Assembly: GCA_016801845.1 (NCBI GenBank)
Contig: CM028922.1
Location: 5,759,501 to 5,823,500, forward strand
Direction of reading: 5' to 3'
DNA length: 64,000 bases
Source: Polydactylus sextarius
Taxonomy: Eukaryota > Chordata > Actinopteri > Polynemidae
Part shown: positions 10,401-21,763 of the stretch, in pieces
How positions within the stretch are numbered: position 1 is the first letter of the stretch
Layout: each line of letters opens with the position of its first letter
Position numbers and translations under genes: made by a program
Notes under the pieces: model-generated
The model's input: the letters and a program-made list of their open reading frames with translations, nothing else
Database searches by the model: none
What the model was told of the DNA's origin: nothing

Positions 10401-13400
10401 AGCAGAAACTGTTAACCACTTGGATGTGAAAACTGTTATCAGCTTGACAAAAATTAAAACACGAAAGTGCTACTTACGTTCAATCTTCTTCTTGAGACGA
10501 GGGCAGACAATAAACCAGACCACGAGGGCAGTCACCACGGCACAGCCCAACGAGATGAGCAGGAGGCCCCACCACGGGATCTTGTCAAATCCCAGCGCTG
10601 AAGGGCCGCCTGGTGCCACGGACAGAATCGGACACAAACAAGGGCAAACAAAAAGGCAGTTTTAAAAAACAAGGCAGCTGGAGCTACCTTTCCTAATGGA
10701 CAACACTCAAACCATAAATTAACATGGAAGCACAAATAAAACTATTAAAAAAAAAAAAATATAGGAAAAGCAATATTTACAGTCATATCAAGAAGGAATT
10801 GTATTCTCACTAAAAAGAACTGCTCCAATGAATGAATATTAGGTATAAGGAAATAACTCAAATGTTATCAGAGCAGGTGTGCCCCCTTTTGCATTACATG
10901 ACTGACAGCACTGCCTCATTGTGCCATGTCCAAGCTAAATATGGAAAGCATGTGCGCCCCCTTAAATGTTAACAGTTATGCAACAACTAATAGGTGAAAG
11001 ATCAGAAATGTCACCATGACCCCAAAGTGCTCTGCTAACAACTGCACGGGGACAATGAGCTCCTTAAAAGGTGATAGAACTTAGAAAGAAAGGGGGGAGT
11101 CATTCACTGGAACTGTTTGCTGTAGCAATAAAAAGGTATACTCTTGCCAAGACTGCAGTAAAGCCGGTGCAGCAGAGGTAATGTAATGCAGAACATGCTG
11201 GCAGAAAGCAACTATTTAAATTTCCCCAGGGAAGCAGTCATCTTTGTCATACAGAGAGGATCCAAGTCAGCAATGTGGTTAGAGGAAAAACAAAACAAGA
11301 AGCTGCTGAAAATTCCAACACCACTAGTGAGGTGACCTTGGCCATGCAAAATTGAAAACAACAAAACACTTCCACTAGCTCAGGAACGGTAGTGGAAATT
11401 TAAGATAAACAAAAGGAAACGAGGGTCAATGCTGAGCGATAAGCGTCTCAGTCGTGTTCATTGAGGGCAGAGTCCACAGCGTACTCTCACCACTGAGTCA
11501 CGCTGCAGCAGGAGACTGCAGAGCACCTAACTGATGTTTATTTAGTTACGCAATGGAAGCGTACTGCCTTCAGGACATGGAGCATAAGAGGAAAAACCGG
11601 AAGGTGGGTCTACAACAGCTGAACCTCCTGCCTGACACCGGAGCACTTCAGCTCACATGTAGTACGACATCCAAAGACAGGTGTGGTTCAGTTGGATACT
11701 ATTTGTCAGGAAAGTTCACTCCAGCGTTCCTGTGGCAACTCTTTGTCACAGTGACTTTTTTTTTTTTTTTTTTTTAATAGGGAACTTCTGACAAAATATA
11801 AGAGAGGGTTTAAAAAACTAGCCTACGTCTAGTGGTCTGATAAACACTCCCACACAAAGGGGTGGGTTTCTACCACAGCCATGCAGTGGGATGAATGGGA
11901 CTGCACAGGAAATGGAATTTAACCACGGCTGCGTTCCAAACCCCTCCCTAAAACCTCTGTATCCCGTGGTCTACGTTACTCAATAACATGTTTGTTGTTT
12001 TCTCGCCAGTATTATATGTGCAGCTTGCCACCAACCTCAATTACAATGACAGTTAAAGAGGTAGTTTGTGACTCACTGGAACTTCTGGTTATTTGTCCTC
12101 ACCATTGTCTAGAAGCCAGTCCAGCTATTACTGATAGTATTAGGATTAAATGACAGCTGCACTATGTATCAGCACTAAAGGGATCTGTAAAGCCCAACAT
12201 TTACACCTAATAGTCTACACCTATATCAAAGTTAACAATAGTTAAAAAAGCCTAAGATTTTCTTTCAAGACCATAGTTCAGGTTAAAATGAGACCAGCAT
12301 ACTGTGATGTGAGTCTCTATTATGTTTCAGATTGTTTGGTGTCCCCAAGGCAACCGACGCCATTGAGTGTTGTGTTTTCTAAAAAAGGGTAAGCCAGAGA
12401 GAAAATCTGGATCCAGCTAAACACACTGAAGTTTATCAATGGTGTGACTGGGAGACTGGGACAAAATGTACAGTCACTATGACACCAAGCTGTGTGAAAC
12501 AAACACTGGTGTGCCAAAAAAAAAGAAAAGAAAAAAAACTGTTTAGATGTGCACATTAAGTAGCCATCTGGAGACAGCAGATGAGTGTGAGTATATGAAC
12601 AGTCCCTCGAATCTGAGATATATAATGTTACAGCTGGCAGGAGATTTATAGAGACACAGGAAGCCATAACTTCATAAACAGGCGATGAGCATTTTAAGAG
12701 GGTGGGAATAAGATCATAATTCGGTTTCTGGGTAGATTTTCACTTTACAATGATTGAGGCTACTTCAGAGTGACAGCAGCCGAGTGATTTATAAGGTGTG
12801 AAGAACCCTAGTCACACTAAGCCTCAGCTGTAACAGATTGACAGCTGACCCGCAGATTCTTTGGCTCAACTTTTTGCACATGCTGACTTGAAGTCTCTGG
12901 CACTGGTCTATATATTGAGTATTGGAATGTGCTATGGGATGCCTGGTGTCCAATCGCACCACTATGATAGGGTAAAGATCAGGGGAACATGGAGTCCTAT
13001 CACAGGAAACCAAACATACTGTACTCAGTTGGCAGCAGATACTGCTGCTGCATTAGTGCACAATCAGCACTAGGCAGCAGCTTTGAGCCGTTGTTGTCCT
13101 GTGTGTCACAGTGGTACACTGTCTAAAACTGTGCCACAAAATCAGCATCGTATGTCTGGCTTTGAGGAATCATGTTATTTTAATTTTCTTTAAATTAAAC
13201 AATGTATGTGAAGTAGCTGTGCTGCTTTGGGTTAGTCGTTGGTGAACTGATCGTTGTGTAGAAACCGATAGGGATTATCAGTTAAACTGGCTTCACTGCA
13301 GCCTTGAGGCTTAACAATGAGCCTGTGTGTTGAAGATAATTTGTCTATGTCTACATTAAACATGTTCACTTCATGTCTTTGTGAATATAAAAACGTAAGA

Positions 13401-16158
13401 TGCATTGGGTTTGAACAGATGTCTCAAATGCAATTTCGCACCTTTTGTGAGGTACCCAAGTAAAGGGCCTCATGTACAGTGTGTTGAGGTGTGAAGGACT
13501 TCACACAACTGTACAGAATGTGCCTGACTAAGCAGGGTTATGGACTATGCTGGAGCTGCAAGTGATCTCCTCTCTGAGTGCGCTGACATGCATGAACACA
13601 TCAGCGCACCATATCTGGTCAAACTCTGGCCTGTAGCAGCCATTTAATGGCCCAGGCCAGCTAACATCTTGAACTGTTAGGTCCTGTAGAGAGAAAAAAA
13701 AACAAAAGGAGCAAAAATTGCTTGTTTATTAAAGGGTTTCCAGACTGCAACAAGTATTCAGAGCATTATTATATTAATTCTAAGCAGCAGTACAACTATC
13801 ACCATTTCAGCCTCTTTACTTCTCTTTTCCTCGTCCAAGTGTGAAGGTCACAGACAGTGATGTCAAGAGTTAAGTGAAATCTTATTTCCATGTCCCTGTT
13901 GTGCTCCGCTCTAAAATTTTATTCCAGCTATGACCCACATACAACCACAAGCAAGAGAGCCCCAAAAAACATGTTAAAATAAACACGGCTTCTGTGAAAA
14001 TGGTAAACACAGCCTGGTTCAGTCTGGAATATGTGTGGGCCTCCGGCTGTCTGAGGGAGCAGTTTATTTTAAGCTGTGGCTGCAGGCAAGCATGCAGAGC
14101 AATATGACTGAGACAATGATACTCACTCTGAACTCCAGTGAACATGATGGAGAATAGGTTGATTCCCATGGTTATGGCATAGAAGACAGGTAGGGCCTTC
14201 AGACCATTAGGTACAGGGTCTTTCTACAGTGACAATGGAGAGTACAGAGTCAGAAATACTATTCCACATTGTTAAAACTGCACCATTTTGCAGTCAGGTT
14301 ACAAATGATAGCATGGCAAGGGCACAGTGGTAATTTGAGCCTCACTGTATGATGCGGATAAAGAACTGCGTTAGAGAACCGTAGCTCTGTTATTTCCATA
14401 TCACAAACATTTCCTCAATTTATATTAAGAACACAGACTGGAACAGTGTTGAAACAGGTTCTCGTTTTCTGAGAAATACACACAACATCTACAAGTTGAT
14501 AAATGTCTGTTTACCTTGTGTAAGATGAACATGCGCACAAAGTAGAAAACAATGCCTGACATTATTCCAGACAAGAGGGGACTCAGGAACCAGGAACCAA
14601 CTGCAATTTAAAGAAAAAAAAGATTTGGTCGATATGCAGTAACTGACATCTCAGTCATGGAGTTAGACTGTATAAAGTGATCATACATTGGCTTTTGTAT
14701 TTGATCCGTGGACTGTTAAAAAGGGGGCGTCATTTACACTTTACCCAATCAGCAGAAGTCCATCCTGTGATCTCAATAAAAAAATATAAAATCCTTCTCA
14801 TAAAGAGTGACATTATAATTCTATTATTTTGTGAATAACCTTGTTGAGGTTAGGCTTTCTTTAGGGCAACATACTGAAAAACACTAACGCAACAAACACA
14901 GAAACAAGAAATAAGTTGCAAGAGTTGTTGTGCTTCTGGATTCTGCAACTCAAAAAGTAAAATTGCCTCATGCCCTCTGTCAAATGTCTTTCTTTCCTCA
15001 TCTGGACGTCCCCGCTATTGACACATTTATGGGATTACTGGAATTACAACTGATTTATTTTACCACTCTGCAACTGTCATTCATAACTTCATTCAACTAT
15101 TGACCTAGATATAAGAGTCAGCACAGACCAAACACTGGCTACTGTACTACGATAACACTGAATTGTTAGTCATATACTACCATTAAGTTGATATAACCTG
15201 TGATGCAATTCAACAACACAATGAGGTCATTACTAAGCCAGCTGATTAGTGTGTCAGACTTACCGATACGGAGGAGTTCAATCCACCTGACTCCCTGCTG
15301 GCCTTTGGCAACCAATGAGAAGCCGATAGTAGCACCAACAATGCAGTGTGTTCCAGAGATAGGGAGCTTAAGGAAAGAGGCTGCCAGCTGCCACACAGCA
15401 GAACCTAATGAGAATAAACGAATTAAACACATTAGACTTGACAGGCAGATCTGAGCTTTTCCATCTACCTTTCCAGAGTTTTTTTTTTTTTAAAAAAAAA
15501 AACACTTCAGTATTTTAGAGCCCTAAAACAGTCTTAAAGTAAGACAAAACAGTAGAAACTGGTAACTTAAAATGTTAAAACTTCTTTTTAAATTTGCTTT
15601 TTTCAGCCATTTAATACACACCATTCTAGATTTGGAACATTTCCAAGCAATTTGATGATAAAAAAAAAAAAATTAGGTAACTATCCAAACAAACCTTATT
15701 CCCTGGTGTTTGCTTGACATCTACATTCACTAAACTAAACACATCTGTTCACAGGGTTCAGCGACTGGAAGTTTAATAACAGTTAAGATAAGGTAGAGAT
15801 ACTCACCAACCATGGCGCTGACAGATCCAGCCATTAACACGTGTTCAGTGCCGTTGTACATGTTCACGTCGATGATACCTTTACGGATGGTTTCGCTCAC
15901 TTTGGCCCCAAGGAGAACAGAGCCCAAGGTCTCAAAAATTGTAGCCAGGATACAGGCCTGTCGCAAGGTGACCACACCAGACCCAACAGCTGTGCCAAAT
16001 GAGTTGGCGACATCATTGGCGCCGACAGAGAAGGCTAAGATGAAGGCTATGATGAAGCCAACAATCAGAAGCCACAAATACTCTGTCAGAGCAGTCTGGG
16101 TTGCTCCTGCTGCTACTGTAGTAGCCAGTATTATTGCAGTTGCAGTTGTTGAAACCAT
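7409..16158 (-). CDS. slc20a1: Sodium-dependent phosphate transporter PiT-1
   Basis: Imports inorganic phosphate with sodium across the plasma membrane. Ten coding exons: 15807-16158, 15264-15404, 14515-14600, 14127-14223, 10478-10609, 9133-9414, 8362-9001, 7998-8183, 7781-7865, 7409-7564, totalling 718 aa (human about 679). Both PiT signatures are present: GANDVANSFGTAVGSG in exon 1 and GGNDVSNAIGPLVAL across the 8362/8183 junction. SPSESPLMEKKE, the RRNNSYTSYTMAI block and DKPEVSTLFQFLQ match PiT-1. The large cytoplasmic loop (about residues 270-500) is longer than in mammals and carries a duplicated VAFDIGDSDD motif at about 328 and 346, plus Gln/Asn-rich QVQ repeats. The start at 16158 is followed directly by the expected hydrophobic N-terminus. 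It is tail-to-tail with the acidic gene and divergent from stard7. I cannot tell which fish paralogue (a or b) this is. Confidence 0.95.
10610..14126 (-). other. slc20a1: Large intron 4 of slc20a1
   Basis: This 3.5-kb intron separates the exon ending in FTGVQ from the exon starting GPSALGFDK, joined in frame through a split serine codon. It contains A/T runs (for example near 11756-11776) and only short chance open frames. I see no nested gene. Confidence 0.7.
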
Positions 16159-17696
16159 GATTGTACACTATTAAACAATTACTTCACAATCTTAAAGGGA
16201 ATGAATGCCTGTCAAAATATTTATTTATATAATGCTATTTCTAGACAGCAGCTAATAAAATAAAGAGGTCCAAGGCAAAAAAATAAATAATTAGCGTCTC
16301 TTCAGGCCCACCTGTTTAACAGGATTTCTGAGATTTAGCAGTGCAAACTTATAAAATGTTTATCTGGGACTGACCAGTAAACAATTAAGGTAAACTAGAG
16401 GTATAATGAGGGCTTATTGCTATCCAGTAATTATACTAGATTTGTTGCTGTTTTTTGTGCCCTGAGCTATCAAGCAAATTGAGGAGACGGCCATTGTGCA
16501 AATGTAACTGCAGATGAGCAGGAGTACATCCTGAAAAAGACAAGACAGAAAAAAAAATGGTTTTGCTTTAATACCAAGTTCTTCCTCATTCCCACCGACA
16601 TGCGGAGGCACATGAGGGGGAAAAAAGACAGAAAAGAAAGACAGCATAGACATTGGTAATACAAAGGACAATCAAGGCAGGCATGGGGGGGTCAGCTTCT
16701 TTAGAAATCGAAAAGAAAACGACTCAAGAAGCCTGAAAACCGCTGTAGCAAACGCTTGGGACCGGAAGGAGGAACTTTAGAAGAAGCTGCCGTGTGTGAA
16801 AAACCAATGGGAAGCCATTTTTAAGTGTCGCAGGAAGGAACCGGTATCTTGTCCGACACCGACGTCCTCTGGTTTAACACAGACGCTTCGTTTATTTTAT
16901 TGTTTGTTGTCACTTTTATGCACGTCGGTAAACACAAAGGTCGTTACGAGATAAGGAGTGCCTTATCGATAAGAGCCATTATATATATATCTTTTTTTTT
17001 TTCTTTCTTACGTGCCCACGTGTCGTCATCCATTCATAGAACGCAGTGTATTAGTAAGGCGTCACGCGCCCGTAAAACCCTGACAACTCGGTCGGTTTGG
17101 ACTTTACGTCAAATCCACCATTTGTCTTTATAATAACAATGACAATAGTGGTGACCACGGCAATTATTGTCGGTTTTAATTAGGTTTGACGTGGTTTTCC
17201 GTAAAAACAAGGACGTACCCGGATGTGACTTGGTTAGGGGGAACACGAGCCAACCCTGTGCAATGACCGACCTGAGCAGTCTGATCAATGTGTATTGAGC
17301 CAGTTTTTATGGCCTTCAAGTGGACACACGGTCAATATTGCTAACCATAGATTAACATTAGCAGACAGGTTTTGTTGTAACATTAACCAAGCCAAACATA
17401 TAACGGAACCTCATTTAAACATGCTCCTACGATCAGCAACAATAATACATCTTTGTTAAAATACAAACAAATATGTTTAACCTTTAAAAAAAATAGCATC
17501 TTCGTCTGAATAAAACGCCACCACCTAGCCAACAGACGAGTCTTGTCATCATTGTTATAAGCGTAGTTTATTACTCAACCCAACCTTAACGGTGGCGGTA
17601 CATTAACATCGTCTGGTGATGTCATTCTCGGTAGACTTCATTGAATAAACTAATAAAACACTCTTAATTCTGACAAAGTAATTTATAGAAACTCAC

Positions 17697-17790
17697 CACA
17701 CGTTGCAGTTGTCAGTCCGGAGAAGAATAATGCCTTGCTAGCCAGTAAGCTAATTGGCGCGCGCACTCAACGTAACGTTACGATAGCGCG
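17697..17790 (-). promoter_or_regulatory. slc20a1: Probable 5' non-coding exon and CpG promoter of slc20a1
   Basis: On the minus strand a TG|GTGAGT donor at 17697/17696 closes a likely non-coding first exon. Upstream of it lies a CpG-dense patch with two GCGCGCGC tracts either side of a 12-bp palindrome at 17771-17782. No TATA box is apparent. The acceptor that joins this exon to the ATG exon was not resolved. Confidence 0.45.
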
Positions 17791-17799
17791 CGCGGGATA

Positions 17800-20700
17800 A
17801 TAAAGAATTAAACTGCTTATGAAAAATATCCTGGTGAAAAAGCTGCCTTAAGTTAAAAAATTAAAAAACCTAACGACTATCGTAAGTTTCGAAGTGAGAT
17901 AAATTCGTCTTTTTAAATTTAGAACCGTCTCAGTTTGAATGAGAGTTCCGCTGTCGCATGTGTAGAACTCGCTCGTGCCGGTCTGGGGCACAGGAGGTTT
18001 CTTTTTTTATTACACTCTTGAGCTCCGCCCACTTTCCGCCCAGCTGTCATCAAAGTCCCCTCCCTCCCTCCCTCTTCTATGTCTATCGTGAGCTCAGTGC
18101 GTGGGTGTCGCCTCTTACGGCTTTACGTTTTTTTTTTCTCAGTAATCTTTCACGCGGGTTCGGATGTACCGCCACAATTTAAGTACACATAGCTCCATAT
18201 AGTTACCTGTATATCTGTGCGTAATTGTGTACACGAGGAATGTAAGGAAATACATTCAAAATAGGGCTTCTTCTTCTTCTTCTTCTTTTTTTTGCTTAAG
18301 TAAAAGTACTTACTCCTTTACACGCGATGAACAGAGTTTGTTGAACTTTTTTTTTGTTATTATAACTCTGGATATACTTTTCTCTTTAATTTAACTTTAT
18401 ATAAACCTTGTACAGTTTTCAGGACAAAATTAGGCAATATTTTTGCATTGTATATCCAGTGTTCACAGATGGGCGTGTAGAGATACACGGTGTACTATTT
18501 AGTCTCTATGCGGTATGGTCATTCTTTGACATTTATGTATTGTTTTTATATTGCAGTTAGTTTGGGTGAGGTGAAATTTCACTACCTGTCAATACTGTTT
18601 GTTATTTCATATAATTTGTAATGATATACCATATTGAATCTTAAAATGAGAAGTAACTGCACTGTACCCATTAAGTAAATGTAAATAACAACAATGAATT
18701 ATAATATGCTATAAAGGTAGTATGAATAATTAAAGTACAAGTTCCTCAAAATTGTACTTAAATACAGAACTTGTTGTAAATATACTCAGTTACTTTGCCA
18801 CCTCTCTACATGTCATAGGGAAATGTTGTTCTTTGTGTTGATAAAGCTTTTACAAGCCTATACAAAAAAGAAACAGGTAAATACTCAACACTTATACTTA
18901 TTACACATTCTTTAGTTATTTTCAACACTCTTTTATGCACTTCTATTGAAGGTACCTTGCGGGGGACAATATACTGGATTTATTATGTTTTTATCATCAC
19001 ACACACACCTCAATTGTCTTGCTGCCACATTTCAAACACAGCTTTGTTGGCAAACGGACAAATACACACACACAAACCACAGTTACCCCTAGTGACCACT
19101 GCTTTCAGGGAAACAATGTCACCTAAAACAGAGCAGGATAACACCCGGGGGTGGTGATGTTGACTGCATTACAGAAGACTTGTCATTCATTCAAGTGCAT
19201 TCGGCCAGAATTGATACCAACATTCATCCTCCAACAAAAGTCGTTTTCTTTGGTGATTGTTATATGTTGAATGGATGACGTTTTCAATAAGCATAGCAAA
19301 AATATGTTTGGAGGATTAATAGCTTAAGTTTAACCAGAACATGTTTTGTGTTTGTCTGAGTGCAACAAGGAAAACAGCAACAATTCACCGAAGACACTAC
19401 AGTTGTTTATTTACATCACATAATGTTGTAATTATTGTTTTATGAGATCACGCCCCTTATCTCTTCCTGCTTGATGTGACTTCTATGAAAGATCATGGAA
19501 ATTTTCCTCTCTCCTAGTCTGTTGGGCAATGTTTAGGGTCGGCAGTAATATGTGTAATTACCATATATGTCTGAACACGTGGAAGTATGCACTTAACAAA
19601 AGAGTGGTGATAACAGTTACTGTGTATGTTTCAAAATGTTTAACATTAAAATTTTCCATTACTCAATTTGAAACAAAAAAAAAAAAATGTGATCTGTAAC
19701 GTGATCCACCTAGTCCTACCAAGGGTTACTCTGAGTAAAGGCTCTTTGTTTACTCTCTTACCAGTGACCTAAGGCCATTCAAACAAAAGTGACCTCAACC
19801 TAATCACAGATTATATCATGGTGAGACTGTCAATGTCATAGAAGGACTCAGAATTCATGTTTACTGTAATCGCTTCAACCACAATAGGCCTAAACTGATC
19901 ATAACAGACTGAATTCGAATGTACTGGAAATTACAGTGAACAGCTGCTTCATTTTATCTCAGCAGTCAATGTGATAAACCATTTTCCTTAATGTAATATA
20001 GTCTACATCCTGAATACAAATATCATTGTAGCTCTCTGAGGCAGCCAGACTATAATGATTATATGGCTTTGTTTGCTTTAGCGATAAGTATGTGCTCATA
20101 GACACATGCTATGTTTGCATAAGGTTCTTCAAAAACATCTTGTCACATGGTCTTACGATACTGAAGTAGCAAACAGACAGGTCTTAAAATACATTTGGAT
20201 GAAATGAATTAACATAGGAAGGTTATATTATTAAGTATTGTCCTCAGTTATACAAACAGTTTAACATATGGTAGAAAAAAGACATGAACATTGTTCATAT
20301 GTGTGTTTTGTCTGTCGTGTTTATCTGTTTTGTTTAGCCTACACAGAGTAACTGAATGACTAAGAGAATGACAGGGTTATACAAACGGGAAAAACAATAT
20401 ATTAATGAGCTGCTAGAGGGATTTTGTTTTTTGAGACAGGGAGACTGGGTACAGTACATTACAGCATCACTGTTAATTACAACCACTGTACCTAATTGGG
20501 AGAGCATATAACACTGATGATCTATTTTTAAAATGCTTAATTTTGGTCACTTTTAAACTTTGATTAAAACTCAGACTTCCAGATTGTTCTATATTAATCA
20601 ATGGAAACACACCTTATTGTCCATGTTGCCAAATGGCGCCATCTGGCGTCCATTTTGACTATTAATATTGATTAATCTTCCTTCGTGTTTTTTTTTTAAA

Positions 20701-21300
20701 TTTCAAAGTCAAGGTTAGTCTATTTTGTGAAAGATTTAAATTACTCTCCTACATATGTTTCCATTTCTTTCACAGTTAAAAACAAATTATTCATAAATAA
20801 CTTTATACCAAAAAAGCTTTGTCAGGACATGGGCCACTTTTTACTCAGTAGCTCACAAATATAAATACACCTTATGGAAATTACTAGTTTAAATTGTTTC
20901 AATCCAGAGGTGTAACTACAGTCTTGTGTAACAGAACCACGAGCACGTGTTTAACCATATGTCTAACACTGAAGACTTTGTAGCGTTGATCTGCGCCGCT
21001 GGAGGGCGACGCTGACTTCCTCTCCTCGGTATAAGTTCTTCACGTTCTCGCCGCTCACACTGATCCTGGATAAGGTTTGAAACTCGCCCTCTCTCTCTCT
21101 CTGAACCAAGATTATCTAAGAAGAAAGGCAAAGGGGAGCTTTGGTTGGTTGGGGAAGATATAACAAGCGTGCTGGTTTCCATAAGTGCTAAAATTTATGA
21201 CAGACTTTTATCTGAGCCAATCAAAATGAAGCTAAAATAAAAACTAACCAATCAGCGTCCGTGTTAGAATCTGTAAGGCGGGGCTTCTGAAAGGGGGTGT
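17800..21300. other. Intergenic region between divergent slc20a1 and stard7
   Basis: No coding exons recognised. It contains a short (TTC)n run at 18267-18286. Two sequences resembling the CTCF core lie at 20637-20649 (11 of 13 consensus positions) and 20996-21009 (11 of 14). It probably holds the upstream regulatory regions of both divergent genes. Confidence 0.4.
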
Positions 21301-21763
21301 GCTGACAGCAGGAAGAGGAGGTCAAATGCACTGCAAGAGTATGAAAAACGTGAGGTTATCCCCGGGACATTAAGCACAGGTAGACAGCTGTTTCGGACCA
21401 AACAATAGATAATATATTTTACGATACTACTGTCATAGTTTGGATTCAGAAATTAGTGCAGCGGTGTTGTTTATCTGTAGCGTGCAGGTAGTGAGGTTAC
21501 ACAGATAACGGTAGCTAATGCTACATGCTACAACCTTACATGTGGCGTGTTCGCTTACAGCTCAGTAACTAACGTCAGAATAGGAGTATTAGTATGACTT
21601 TTGTTTTACAAAAGTCTATCTTGTTATCTGTTTAGATGCAATGCATGCTGCTCCCTCGCAGAGCATTAACTTACTAACAACGAGGTACGTTTGCTAGCTG
21701 CTGCACTTGGCAGCTTCTGGCATCTACTTTTGTCTTTGAGAAGGCGTCACGGTCACAGCTGTC

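Noticed and set aside
12861..13073. 70-codon + strand frame in slc20a1 intron 4
   Set aside because: No splice, promoter or family evidence; treated as chance.
13620..13700. Acceptor-like site considered for the next slc20a1 exon
   Set aside because: Reading on from it gives an early stop. The acceptor at 10609 restores the conserved GFDK sequence in frame.
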